Assembly: GCF_000378485.1 (NCBI RefSeq)
Contig: NZ_KB899968.1
Span: 372,001 to 436,000 of the forward strand
From: Flavobacterium rivuli WB 3.3-2 = DSM 21788
GTDB taxonomy: Bacteria; Bacteroidota; Bacteroidia; Flavobacteriales; Flavobacteriaceae
Reading direction: 5' to 3'
DNA length: 64,000 nucleotides
Shown: piece by piece, positions 15,957 through 24,331 of the stretch
Position numbering within the stretch: position 1 is the first letter of the stretch
How the letters are laid out: the number at the start of each line of letters is the position of its first letter
Translations under genes and position numbers: made by a program
Notes under the pieces: model-generated
Told to the model about the DNA's origin: nothing
What the model saw: only the letters and a program-made list of their open reading frames with translations
The model's database searches: none

Positions 15957-16601
15957 ATGGCCGACTTAAGCAACTATAGAAGATCATACGAAAAAAGCGA
16001 ACTTACAGAGCAACACCTGCCCGAAGACCCAATGGCACTTTTTAAAACGTGGTTTGCAGAGGCAGAAGAAGCTGTGCATAAGCATGAGGTAAATACCATG
16101 ACAGTTTCTACTTTTGGGCTCGACGGTTTCCCAAAGGCGCGTGTGGTATTGCTTAAGGGTTACACGTATGAAGGCTTTACGTTTTTTACCAATTATGAGT
16201 CGGAGAAGGGGAAAGCCATTGCGGCCAACCCTAATGTGTGTTTGTCATTTTTCTGGCCGGAGCTGGAGCGTCAGGTAATTGTAAAAGGAGTTGCAGAAAA
16301 AGTTTCGGCGAATGCCTCTGATGGGTATTTTGATGTACGCCCCGAAGGGAGCAGGCTGGGAGCCATAGTATCTCCGCAAAGCGAAGTTATACCATCGCGT
16401 GATTTTTTAGAAGAAAACCTAAAACAACTTGAAGCCAAACTGGAGGGCAAAGAAATTGTACGTCCGGACTATTGGGGTGGGTATTTAGTACGCCCGCTTT
16501 CGGTAGAGTTTTGGCAGGGCAGGCCTAACAGGCTGCACGACAGAATACGATTTACAGAGCAGGAAGACCTGAGCTGGAAAATTGAAAGGCTGGCGCCTTA
16601 A
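15957..16601 (+). CDS. pdxH: Pyridoxamine 5'-phosphate oxidase
   Basis: A 214-residue FMN-dependent oxidase making pyridoxal 5'-phosphate from pyridoxine or pyridoxamine phosphate. Typical family features: the opening DLSNYRRSYEKSELTE, the FMN-binding ARVVLLKGY and FFTNYESEKGKA motifs, FFWPELERQV, the SRLGAIVSPQSEVI segment, and the signature ending VEFWQGRPNRLHDR. Length matches the family. The ATG at 15957 is the natural start, and a compact hairpin terminator follows at 16655. It stands alone between the poxB region and a stand-alone receiver gene. Confidence 0.96.
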   Translation: MADLSNYRRSYEKSELTEQHLPEDPMALFKTWFAEAEEAVHKHEVNTMTVSTFGLDGFPKARVVLLKGYTYEGFTFFTNYESEKGKAIAANPNVCLSFFWPELERQVIVKGVAEKVSANASDGYFDVRPEGSRLGAIVSPQSEVIPSRDFLEENLKQLEAKLEGKEIVRPDYWGGYLVRPLSVEFWQGRPNRLHDRIRFTEQEDLSWKIERLAP

Positions 16602-16654
16602 ATGATCCGCAGATGGGTATTCGGAAATCCTTAGCATATTTGAAGACAATTTAA

Positions 16655-16679
16655 GCCACTTAATAAGTGGTTTTTTTTA
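16655..16679 (+). terminator. Rho-independent terminator after pdxH
   Basis: CCACTT / AAGTGG stem with a short AAT loop, followed by a run of nine T residues. Confidence 0.75.
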
Positions 16680-16719
16680 TTTATCTCTAAAGGGTATTTA
16701 CTCCTGTTAATTTTTAACA

Positions 16720-16749
16720 TTTGTTTATAATCTAATATACTTATTTTTG
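16720..16749 (+). promoter_or_regulatory. Promoter of stand-alone receiver gene
   Basis: TTTG (16720-16723), an 18-nt spacer and TATTTTTG (16742-16749), a full match to the Bacteroidota -33/-7 promoter. ATG is 29 nt downstream. Confidence 0.65.
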
Positions 16750-16778
16750 TAAAAACACCATTTACCAACTACAGCACT

Positions 16779-17228
16779 ATGAATTTAAGCGGCGATATCA
16801 TTATTATTGAAGACGACCAGGAAGACAGGGATATCCTTCAGGAACTTTTAGAAGAAGTTTTAGAAAAAAATAACTACGACAATAAAATAGTCCTGATACC
16901 GGATAGCACTGCAGTTTTAGATTATTTAAGATCGACTAAAGATTCGCCATTTCTCATAATATCAGATATCAATATGCCTAAGCTTGACGGCTTTAAATTA
17001 AGGCAGCAAATATTTGAAGACCAGGATTTAAATGATAAGTGCATACCCTACGTTTTTCTTACCACATCGGGAGATAATGTAGATTTCATGAAAAAGGCTT
17101 ATGGCTTATCTATTCAGGGATATTTTACCAAGCCAAATGATTTTACAGAGTATCAAAGCCTGCTGTCAGATATCGTGCGTTACTGGAAAGTAGCTAAAAT
17201 AGCAAATAGGGTGGGATATCCTTATTAA
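16779..17228 (+). CDS. Single-domain response regulator
   Basis: A 149-residue protein consisting only of a receiver domain. The acidic cluster E11-D12-D13, phospho-acceptor D63 in ISDINMPKLDG, the T95/T96 switch region and K118 in YFTKPND are all present. It lacks a DNA-binding output, so it acts through protein contact or in a phosphorelay. Receivers of this Rcp1-like type are often served by GAF or PAS kinases; the orphan GAF kinase at 5361 is one candidate partner in the window (inference). It has its own promoter and is not clearly in an operon with sixA, 155 nt away. Confidence 0.9.
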   Translation: MNLSGDIIIIEDDQEDRDILQELLEEVLEKNNYDNKIVLIPDSTAVLDYLRSTKDSPFLIISDINMPKLDGFKLRQQIFEDQDLNDKCIPYVFLTTSGDNVDFMKKAYGLSIQGYFTKPNDFTEYQSLLSDIVRYWKVAKIANRVGYPY

Positions 17229-17383
17229 TGTATGTTTTAAAGTATTTATGCAGCAGTTTACAATGTATGTAATTGTTGCATAATACTTTATTTTCTTCAA
17301 TTTTAAGAACGCATTAACAACTTTTAAATTTATCGCATTAAATTTTTCTATATATTTAAGTTTAGTAACTGAAATATGAGTGT

Positions 17384-17905
17384 ATGAAAAATTTAATTCT
17401 GATACGTCACGCTAAGTCCAGCTGGGATGCTCCGCTAATAGATAAAGACCGCCCACTTTCTAAACGAGGCATAAACGATGCGCACCTTATGGCTGCCCAT
17501 GTAGAGGAGCATTTGCCAAAATCGTATGTGGTATGGAGCAGTACTGCGCAGCGTGCTAAAAATACCGCTTATATTTTTGCCGAAAACCTTTCGATACCCC
17601 AGGATACCATAGTTTTTAAGGACGACCTATACACTTTTGACGAAAAAAACCTTGCCGACATTGTAAAAAGCTGCAATAACCAATTTGATAACCTAATTCT
17701 TTTTGGTCATAATGGCGCGATTACTAACTTTGTTAATACCTTTGGCAATCGCGCTGTAGAAAATGTACCTACAGCGGGCTTTGTGTCGCTTTCTTTTGAA
17801 GGGAATGACTGGAGCGACATTACAAAAGGAACGACAGAAACAGTACTATTTCCAAGCGATTTAAAAAAATATGATCCACCATTTACAGGTAAACAGGTAT
17901 ATTGA
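17384..17905 (+). CDS. sixA: SixA-type histidine phosphatase
   Basis: A 173-residue member of the histidine phosphatase (phosphoglycerate mutase-like) superfamily. The N-terminal catalytic motif RHAKSSW has R8 and H9; a second histidine is in LFGHNGAIT near residue 107, and the conserved arginine is in STAQRAKNT. SixA relatives remove phosphate from histidine-phosphotransfer domains, but small-molecule substrates are also possible. The gene overlaps the start of ppk1 by 35 nt, which suggests coupled translation and a functional tie to polyphosphate metabolism. Confidence 0.85.
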   Translation: MKNLILIRHAKSSWDAPLIDKDRPLSKRGINDAHLMAAHVEEHLPKSYVVWSSTAQRAKNTAYIFAENLSIPQDTIVFKDDLYTFDEKNLADIVKSCNNQFDNLILFGHNGAITNFVNTFGNRAVENVPTAGFVSLSFEGNDWSDITKGTTETVLFPSDLKKYDPPFTGKQVY

Positions 17906-19982
17906 CAGGGAGAAAAGCTGGCTTGCATTTAACGCCAGGGTATTACAGGAAGCAGCCGATGAAACAGTGCCTTTGCTGGACAGGCTGAGGTTTTTAGGGA
18001 TATTTTCTAATAATTTCGACGAATTTTTCAGGGTTCGCTATGCTGCTATACGCCGCCTTAGCCTGGAGGGTATTACCAGCGAAGAGCTGCCTGCAAATAA
18101 CTCTGCCCATAAACTGCTGAGCGAAATTACAGAGATTGTTATAGAACAACAGTCAGAAAGCCTTCGTATACTTAGCGTTATAGAAAGGGAGATGGAGCGT
18201 GAAAATATTTTTATGCTTAACGAAACCCAGCTTAACCAGGAGCAGGAACATTTTATAAAAGACTTTTTTATACAAAAGGTAAGCCCGGAGCTGGTTACCA
18301 TAATCCTTAACGACCTCGAAGAGTTTCCGCTGTTAAGAGATACCGCAGGGTACCTTGCAGTAAAACTTATAGTGAGGGAGCGCTACAAAGGGCCGGACGG
18401 TATAGAGGTAAAACAGGAGGTACGTTATGGTGTTATAGAGATGCCGCGTACTATAAGCCGTTTTGTACAACTGCCATCGCAGCCGGATAAACACTGCATT
18501 ATAATGCTCGATGATGTTATAAGGTTTAACCTGCACAACATTTTTAATATATTTAAGTACGAGAGCATATCTGCCCACATGATCAAGATAACGCGCGATG
18601 CCCAGCTGGACCTTGACAGCGACCAAAGCAAGAGCCTCATGGAGAAAATATGGACGGGTGTTAAAGACAGGCGCATAGGCGAGGCAGTACGCTTTGTATA
18701 CGACCAGGCTATAGATGAAGATACGCTCAAGTATTTTCTTACCAATATGCACATCGATTCGTCCGACAGTATAATACCGGGCGGGCGTTACCACAACCGC
18801 CGCGATTATATGGGCTTCCCCAACCTGGGCAGGCAGGATTTACTGTACCAGCACAATGTGCCGCTACCGGTAACAGGCCTAAGTCTTGAGGGTAGTATAC
18901 TGCAAAAAATAAGGAAAAAAGATTACCTGCTGCATGCGCCTTACCAGTCGTTTGCTTACGTTATTAAGTTTTTGCGTGAGGCTGCCCTGGACCCTAAGGT
19001 AATGACTATAAAAATTACCCTGTACAGGCTGGCGAAAAACTCGCAGATAATTAGTTCGCTTATAAATGCGGCTAAGAATGGTAAAAAAGTAACGGTACAA
19101 ATAGAGCTGCAGGCACGTTTTGATGAGGCCAGTAATATTACGTATGCAGAGCAAATGCAAACCGAGGGCATTAACCTTATATTTGGGGTTAAAGGGCTTA
19201 AGGTGCACAGTAAAATATGCTCTGTAGAACGCCTTGAAAATGGCAGGATAAAACGTTATGGCTTTATATCTACCGGCAATTTTAACGAAAGCACCGCCAA
19301 AATATATACCGATGTTACGCTGTTTACGGCGCATCAGGAAATATTGAAGGAAGCAAACAAGATATTCGACTTTTTTGATGTTAACTATCGTGTGCACCGC
19401 TATAAGCACCTCATAGTGTCGCCGCATTATACACGTTCCCGATTTTATAAACTGATAGACAGGGAAATACTTCATGCCATTGCCGGTAAAGAAGCATACA
19501 TAAAATTACGTATGAACAGCCTTACCGATTTCAGGATGATAGATAAACTGTATGAGGCAAGCAGGGAAGGTGTTAAGATACAGCTTGTTATACGCGGTAT
19601 GTGCTGCCTTATACCGGGAGTAGAGGGTATGAGCGAAAATATAGAGGCTATAAGTATAGTAGATAATTACCTGGAACACTCGCGCATTTACATTTTTGCT
19701 AATGCCGGCGACCCTGATATTTACATTTCTTCGGCTGATTTTATGACGCGAAACTTAGACTCAAGGGTAGAGGTAAGCTGTCCTATTTATGATGCTGATG
19801 TTAAGCAGGAACTGTTAGATATATTTGAACTGGGATGGCGTGGCAATGTAAAAGCCCGCTACCAAAGCGAAAATTTAGAGAACAAATACCGCAAGCAGCC
19901 TAAAGCAAAACCGTTTAGGGCACAGGTAGAAACCTACAATTATTACAGGAACAAACTCGAAGTTATTTACGAACAATTATAA
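17871..19982 (+). CDS. ppk1: Polyphosphate kinase 1
   Basis: A 703-residue polyphosphate kinase, reversibly transferring the terminal phosphate of ATP to a growing polyphosphate chain. Domains: the N-terminal helical domain (YIDREKSWLAFNARVLQEA, 10-28), the head domain, and two phospholipase-D-like catalytic domains. The autophosphorylated histidine is H446 in GLKVHSKIC, followed by the STGNFNESTAK segment; a second conserved histidine lies in DNYLEHSRIYIF. The length is typical. The ATG at 17871 lies within the sixA 3' end. The Ppx gene follows 57 nt downstream, beyond a short low-complexity insert, so synthesis and breakdown enzymes are clustered. Confidence 0.95.
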   Translation: MIHHLQVNRYIDREKSWLAFNARVLQEAADETVPLLDRLRFLGIFSNNFDEFFRVRYAAIRRLSLEGITSEELPANNSAHKLLSEITEIVIEQQSESLRILSVIEREMERENIFMLNETQLNQEQEHFIKDFFIQKVSPELVTIILNDLEEFPLLRDTAGYLAVKLIVRERYKGPDGIEVKQEVRYGVIEMPRTISRFVQLPSQPDKHCIIMLDDVIRFNLHNIFNIFKYESISAHMIKITRDAQLDLDSDQSKSLMEKIWTGVKDRRIGEAVRFVYDQAIDEDTLKYFLTNMHIDSSDSIIPGGRYHNRRDYMGFPNLGRQDLLYQHNVPLPVTGLSLEGSILQKIRKKDYLLHAPYQSFAYVIKFLREAALDPKVMTIKITLYRLAKNSQIISSLINAAKNGKKVTVQIELQARFDEASNITYAEQMQTEGINLIFGVKGLKVHSKICSVERLENGRIKRYGFISTGNFNESTAKIYTDVTLFTAHQEILKEANKIFDFFDVNYRVHRYKHLIVSPHYTRSRFYKLIDREILHAIAGKEAYIKLRMNSLTDFRMIDKLYEASREGVKIQLVIRGMCCLIPGVEGMSENIEAISIVDNYLEHSRIYIFANAGDPDIYISSADFMTRNLDSRVEVSCPIYDADVKQELLDIFELGWRGNVKARYQSENLENKYRKQPKAKPFRAQVETYNYYRNKLEVIYEQL

Positions 19983-20035
19983 AAGGTTCTTAGAGCCTTA
20001 GAACCTCAGGTTCTTAGTCTCTTAGTCCCTCCTGA
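19983..20035. repeat. CTTAG-type low-complexity insert between ppk1 and ppx
   Basis: The 57-nt gap consists of variants of ttcttag, cctcag and cttagtc, the same words found at 440-485 and 925-970. It separates two genes expected to be in one operon. Confidence 0.4.
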
Positions 20036-20039
20036 AAGA

Positions 20040-20930
20040 ATGATTAACATAAAAAAATATGCTGCTATAGATATTGGAAGTAACGCCATGCGATTGCTTG
20101 TATCTAATATTGTAGAGCAGGATGGTAAAGAACCGCAATTTAATAAGAGCTCGCTGGTACGTGTGCCTATTCGCCTTGGTCAGGACGCTTTTACAGTTGG
20201 CGAAATTACAGATGAGAATATAGAGCGTATGGTTGATGCCATGAAAGCCTATAAACTTATCATGAAAATTCATGGCGTAGAGCGTTATATGGCCTGCGCA
20301 ACATCGGCCATGCGGGAGGCTTATAACAGCAAAGAGGTTGTAAAAATTATAGAACAGGAAGCTGACATTAAAATAGAAATTATAGACGGAAAAACTGAGG
20401 CTGCTATTATAGCATCTACAGATTTGCAGGAGTTTATGAAACCCGACCAAACCTACCTTTTTGTAGATGTGGGCGGTGGCAGTACAGAGTTTTCGCTGTT
20501 TGCCGATGGTAAGATCGTAGCCAGTAAATCGTTTAAAAACGGTACTGTAAGGCTTCTTAATAACATGGTTAACGATGTGGTGTGGCACGAAATAGAAAAA
20601 TGGATTCATTCCGTTACCGAACCTTACGAAAATATTAATCTTATAGGTAGTGGCGGTAATATAAACAAGTTGTTTAAAATGAGCGGTAAAAAGCAGGACA
20701 AACCTTTGTCTTACTTTTATGTGCACTCGCAATACCAGTTTTTAAACGGTATGAGCTATGAGCAACGCATATCTGACCTTGGGCTGAACCCCGATCGTGC
20801 AGATGTTATTATTCACGCTACCCGAATATATCTTAACGCTATGAAATGGAGTGGTGCACGAAATATTTTTGTACCTAAAATAGGGTTGAGTGATGGTATA
20901 GTTAAGGCAATGTATTACGGACGGATATAA
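20040..20930 (+). CDS. ppx: Exopolyphosphatase / Ppx-GppA family phosphatase
   Basis: A 296-residue member of the Ppx/GppA family (actin-like ATPase fold). The phosphate-1 loop is AAIDIGSNAMRLLV, the catalytic region has ATSAMREAYN with downstream EAAIIAST, and the phosphate-2 loop is FVDVGGGSTEFSLF. It corresponds to the short two-domain form, without the C-terminal HD domain of E. coli Ppx. Position after ppk1 favours polyphosphate hydrolysis over ppGpp precursor hydrolysis, but both activities occur in the family. ATG 20040 directly follows the low-complexity insert. A bidirectional terminator lies 75 nt past the stop. Confidence 0.9.
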   Translation: MINIKKYAAIDIGSNAMRLLVSNIVEQDGKEPQFNKSSLVRVPIRLGQDAFTVGEITDENIERMVDAMKAYKLIMKIHGVERYMACATSAMREAYNSKEVVKIIEQEADIKIEIIDGKTEAAIIASTDLQEFMKPDQTYLFVDVGGGSTEFSLFADGKIVASKSFKNGTVRLLNNMVNDVVWHEIEKWIHSVTEPYENINLIGSGGNINKLFKMSGKKQDKPLSYFYVHSQYQFLNGMSYEQRISDLGLNPDRADVIIHATRIYLNAMKWSGARNIFVPKIGLSDGIVKAMYYGRI

Positions 20931-21003
20931 GTTTTTTATCTGCACATAGCAAAGCGAATGCATTTATGAAGTCTTAATTGCTAAAATATTTTAAATAAAA
21001 CTT

Positions 21004-21038
21004 AAAAAAAACTGTTCAGTCGTGAACAGTTTTTTTTA
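21004..21038. terminator. Bidirectional terminator
   Basis: ACTGTTCA / TGAACAGT stem with a GTCG loop, an A tract on the left and a T tract on the right. It can serve both ppx (plus strand) and the converging aldo/keto reductase (minus strand). Confidence 0.85.
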
Positions 21039-21050
21039 TAAGTTTAAAGA

Positions 21051-21899
21051 TTAAAGCTTGTTTAATTCAACAAGATCTTGTTCGGTTAGGTTTATTGAAC
21101 CTGTTTCTAAATTTTGTTCAAGGTGTTTTACTTTTGATGTTCCGGGAATAAGCAAAATGTTATCGGCATGGTATAACAACCAGCTCAATGCTATTTGCTG
21201 CGGTGTAGCGTCATGTTTTTGAGCAATTGTCTGCAAAACTTCTAACGCTTTTACATTACCTGCATTTAACGGATACCACGGAATAAAAGCAATGTTATTG
21301 GCCTTGCAATATTCCAGTACGCCTTCCCATTTACGGTTGTCTACACTGTACATATTTTGTACAGATACCACCTCAAAATACTGCTGTGCATGTTTAATAT
21401 CTTCCACACTAACTTCAGACAGGCCAATGTGTTTAATCTTGCCGTCCTGTTGCGCCTGTTTTAAAAACTCGAAAGTTTTTCCTGCCGGTACTTTAGGGTC
21501 AATACGGTGCAGTTGGTAAAGATCTATCCTGTCAAGCTTAAGGCGTTTCAGGCTACCCTCTAAAGCTTCTTTTAAATGTTCGGGACTGGCATCTACCGGC
21601 CATTGGTCAGGGCCTGTGCGAAGTAATCCACCTTTAGTACCTATAACCAGCCCTTCAGGATACGGGTACAGAGCTTCGGCAATTAACTCTTCAGATACGT
21701 GCGGGCCGTAACTATCGGCAGTATCAATAAAATTAACCCCCAGTTCTACGGCGCGTTTAAGTACCCTTATAGCCTCGTCCCTGTCTTCGGGTTCACCCCA
21801 AATGCCTTTTCCTGTAATGCGCATTGCACCATAGCCTAAGCGGTTAATGGTTAGGTCGCCACCTATGGTAAATGTTTTTTTTATATCTGTATTGCTCAT
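21051..21899 (-). CDS. Aldo/keto reductase
   Basis: A 282-residue NADPH-dependent oxidoreductase of the aldo/keto reductase superfamily ((alpha/beta)8 barrel). The family signature GVNFIDTADSYGP carries the catalytic Asp and Tyr; the active-site Lys lies in VIGTKGGLLRTG, and the His in YQLHRIDP. The C-terminal LLIPGTSKVKHLEQN matches the NADPH-binding segment. It closely resembles the YajO/PdxI-like oxidoreductases of many bacteria. The physiological substrate is not evident. The OmpA lipoprotein gene lies 35 nt upstream on the same strand. Confidence 0.9.
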   Translation of the reverse strand: MSNTDIKKTFTIGGDLTINRLGYGAMRITGKGIWGEPEDRDEAIRVLKRAVELGVNFIDTADSYGPHVSEELIAEALYPYPEGLVIGTKGGLLRTGPDQWPVDASPEHLKEALEGSLKRLKLDRIDLYQLHRIDPKVPAGKTFEFLKQAQQDGKIKHIGLSEVSVEDIKHAQQYFEVVSVQNMYSVDNRKWEGVLEYCKANNIAFIPWYPLNAGNVKALEVLQTIAQKHDATPQQIALSWLLYHADNILLIPGTSKVKHLEQNLETGSINLTEQDLVELNKL

Positions 21900-21934
21900 T
21901 GTGATTGTAAAAATTATGTTGATTGTTATTTAGT

Positions 21935-22972
21935 TTAAAATTTAACCAGCTCAACCCTGCGGTTTTTGGCTTTGTTTTCGTCAGAAGTATTAGGTGTCAA
22001 CGGTTTTTCTGCACCATAGCCCGTAGACTTAAGATTGGCTTTTGGGATACCAATGGCAACAAGATAATTCATTACCGTAGTGGCCCTGTCTACAGATAGT
22101 TTTTTGTTTTTATCGGGCGTTCCTGTATTATCGGTATGGCCTTCTATAGATAATTTCAGGGTGGGGTTAGCTTTAAGCACAGCAGCAATCTCGTTTACAA
22201 CTTCCTGTCCGTCGGCTTTAAGAGTGGCTTTATCGGTATCAAAATTGATATTCAGTACCGCTTTACCGGCAGCATCAATATCTTTCTTAATGGTTTCGGC
22301 AGTAATTTTAGTAACGGCAAGGGTTTCAAGGTTGCCTTTTTCTAAAATGGTAATGGTGCCACTTTCATTATTCATGAGGCTAAACTGGATCCACACTTCT
22401 TTATCTTTAGTACGGATAACAAATGTTTTAACATCATCCAGCAAATTAAAATCTATAGAGTGGCCGTACTTTTTGTCAACAAGTTCTTTATTGCCAATGC
22501 GGTCAATTTCCGATTGTGGTACCGGTACATTATTAACCTGAACGCCGCCCAATGCAAGTATAGCTTTTTCGTAGCTTTTCTCTACCACAAGGCTGTTAAA
22601 AGAGCCGGTTCCCTGTTTTTTCTCGATGCGTACTTTACAGGTTTTTCCTTCCTGAGGTATAAGCTTACCATTCACGGCAAAGTATTCTTTGTCATAATCT
22701 GATATTTCGCCCGGTTTAATACCATCATCCCCATATCCGTACTTATAAGTATCGGGCGCGTTGAGGTACGGAAATTTCCCTAAGTCTTTATCCGATACCG
22801 GAATGGTATTTATATCAAAAGTGGCATTTTCAGATGCCGCGCCTGCAGTTGGTGTAGTTACAGTAGTGGTGCTGTCTTTCTCTATTTGGGTGGTTGTAGT
22901 TTCTGCAGATTGCTCTTTTTTACAGGCAATAAGGCTAAGAAATAAAGCAGTACATAAAAATATTTGTTTCAT
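21935..22972 (-). CDS. OmpA family lipoprotein
   Basis: A 345-residue lipoprotein: the signal ends LSLIAC with the lipid-attached C17. A serine/threonine-rich linker follows, then a domain of about 150 residues that I cannot name, then a C-terminal OmpA peptidoglycan-binding domain. That domain begins LNINFDTDKATLKADG and includes IEGHTDNTG and the ending ENKAKNRRVELVKF. The protein probably ties the outer membrane to the cell wall. The start is well supported by the lipobox. Downstream (minus direction) is the aldo/keto reductase; upstream is the tail duplication associated with the SIR2-like gene. Confidence 0.9.
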   Translation of the reverse strand: MKQIFLCTALFLSLIACKKEQSAETTTTQIEKDSTTTVTTPTAGAASENATFDINTIPVSDKDLGKFPYLNAPDTYKYGYGDDGIKPGEISDYDKEYFAVNGKLIPQEGKTCKVRIEKKQGTGSFNSLVVEKSYEKAILALGGVQVNNVPVPQSEIDRIGNKELVDKKYGHSIDFNLLDDVKTFVIRTKDKEVWIQFSLMNNESGTITILEKGNLETLAVTKITAETIKKDIDAAGKAVLNINFDTDKATLKADGQEVVNEIAAVLKANPTLKLSIEGHTDNTGTPDKNKKLSVDRATTVMNYLVAIGIPKANLKSTGYGAEKPLTPNTSDENKAKNRRVELVKF

Positions 22973-23014
22973 ATTACAGTTGGTTGTTTGTAGTATGAAG
23001 GTAAGAATAATCTT

Positions 23015-23053
23015 TGAATGTAATGTTTATTGTATGCTAATATTATATTTCAT
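23015..23053. repeat. Direct repeat, left copy (orphan 3' end of pentapeptide-repeat gene)
   Basis: A 39-bp sequence identical at 38 positions to 24293-24331. On the minus strand it encodes LLMKYNISIQ and a stop, next to the LLMKYNISIE end of the pentapeptide-repeat protein. Weaker similarity continues to about 23069. It brackets the SIR2-like gene together with the right copy. Confidence 0.85.
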
Positions 23054-23094
23054 TAATAGCCGGTAACCCATTCATGGCATATTTAATACTTGTA

Positions 23095-24243
23095 TTAATA
23101 AACGCCAGGAGTTCCCATATTATAATTTGATTTTTGTGTTATAAAATGTTCATTTGGCAAATGAAACCAAGTCAATGAATTCTCTTCATTAATTATTTCG
23201 ATTTTATTTTTATAGTTACGAGGGTTTTGAAACAAATTTTCAATTATTGCTGAATTAGCATTAGGATCCTGATAGATGATTTTTTTTATCCTATTATTAT
23301 TTAAATGGGAAAACAAATGTTGATCAATCTCCCTATTAAAGGTCGGAAATGAATATCCTATTATAATAAGTATTTCTGTATCATACATAACCTTTTCAAC
23401 TTCTCTATAAAGCTCACTATTTAAATTATGTTCCCATGCATATTTTATATATTGATCAAAATCTGCCGAACCTCTTTTTGTGTCCTCGAAAAGACCTGTA
23501 ATATGATCCCAATAAGCTGTAAAATCATTATCGATATTTAACTCAAATGTGCCTTTTTTTCTGTCGAGAAAAAATCCTCTATGTCCATTAAGATGATATA
23601 CATCATTAGCTAAATTATTATCAATCTTGAATTTAAAAAAAAATGTGTTTAGGTCTTCAAGACTTTGTACCTCATCGTCTTTCAAAAAAGATTTAAATGT
23701 TTTCTCTAATTGCAAATCGTAGTTCCAACTTATAAATTTGAAACTATCATTCATTTTAATTTTATTATCTAAACCTTTTTTCAGTAAAATAGAAAATAGG
23801 CTTGTGTATCTATAATCAATCGGCTTATAAATTTTCTCAGGTATTAAGTCCTTATATCTTAATTCATAAAAATTTTCCCAAAGGTCAAAAAATACACTAA
23901 CTGACATTTTTAACAATCTAAGTTCTTCAGTTTGTTCAGTCAAGAAGAGCTTCCTTGCATATGTATCTACTGTGTTGAATTCGGATGCTTTTTTTCCAAA
24001 ATATCCAATGTACCATAAAATTTTTTCTTTTTCATTCCCTAAATTTTGAAATTCTTTCATTTCAAAATTATATCTACTATTTTTTTTTTGTGTGAGAGTT
24101 GCGTTATTTATTGTAAAGGAATTAGTTTTTCTAAAATTTAATTCATATTGAGATAATTTCATCATCAATTCAGCTTGCTGATTTAATATTGGACATGAAT
24201 TATAACTTGCCCCCGCGCCTAAATAATAAGTAATTTTTGCCAT
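23095..24243 (-). CDS. SIR2-like domain protein (candidate defence NADase)
   Basis: A 382-residue SIR2-like protein. Diagnostic points: the nucleotide-binding GAGAS (9-13, in YYLGAGAS), SWNYDLQLE (172-180, the N-Y-D motif), a histidine region HLNGH (217-221), the GYSFP strand-turn (296-300), and IIYQDPN (323-328). Members of this broad group are NAD-binding or NAD-degrading and are common effectors of anti-phage systems, though some have other roles. The DNA is strikingly AT-rich relative to neighbours. The gene lies between two copies of the 3' end of the next gene and has its own promoter. No partner gene or integrase is present. A cellular deacylase role is unlikely given the divergent motifs. 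Confidence 0.8.
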   Translation of the reverse strand: MAKITYYLGAGASYNSCPILNQQAELMMKLSQYELNFRKTNSFTINNATLTQKKNSRYNFEMKEFQNLGNEKEKILWYIGYFGKKASEFNTVDTYARKLFLTEQTEELRLLKMSVSVFFDLWENFYELRYKDLIPEKIYKPIDYRYTSLFSILLKKGLDNKIKMNDSFKFISWNYDLQLEKTFKSFLKDDEVQSLEDLNTFFFKFKIDNNLANDVYHLNGHRGFFLDRKKGTFELNIDNDFTAYWDHITGLFEDTKRGSADFDQYIKYAWEHNLNSELYREVEKVMYDTEILIIIGYSFPTFNREIDQHLFSHLNNNRIKKIIYQDPNANSAIIENLFQNPRNYKNKIEIINEENSLTWFHLPNEHFITQKSNYNMGTPGVY

Positions 24244-24266
24244 TATGATTGAGTGAATGATACTTA

Positions 24267-24274
24267 CAAATATA
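24267..24274 (-). promoter_or_regulatory. Promoter -7 element of SIR2-like gene
   Basis: TATATTTG on the minus strand, 23 nt before the ATG. It lies inside the inserted segment, before the right repeat copy, so the gene carries its own promoter. Confidence 0.5.
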
Positions 24275-24292
24275 TCATTTAATACATGATTA

Positions 24293-24331
24293 TGAATGTA
24301 ATGTTTATTCTATGCTAATATTATATTTCAT
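24293..24331. repeat. Direct repeat, right copy (3' end of pentapeptide-repeat gene)
   Basis: The second copy of the 39-bp repeat at 23015-23053. It covers the stop codon and last nine codons of the pentapeptide-repeat gene plus about 12 nt downstream. Confidence 0.85.

Noticed and set aside
18879..19475. 198-residue minus-strand frame inside ppk1
   Set aside because: Antisense to a fully conserved ppk1 region; no independent start signals.
20022..20732. 236-residue minus-strand frame opposite ppx
   Set aside because: Shadow of ppx, which carries all family motifs on the plus strand.
23015..24331. Idea that the SIR2-like gene belongs to a multi-gene defence system such as Thoeris or DSR
   Set aside because: No partner gene (TIR, helicase, pAgo, HerA) is adjacent; neighbours are an OmpA lipoprotein and a pentapeptide-repeat protein.
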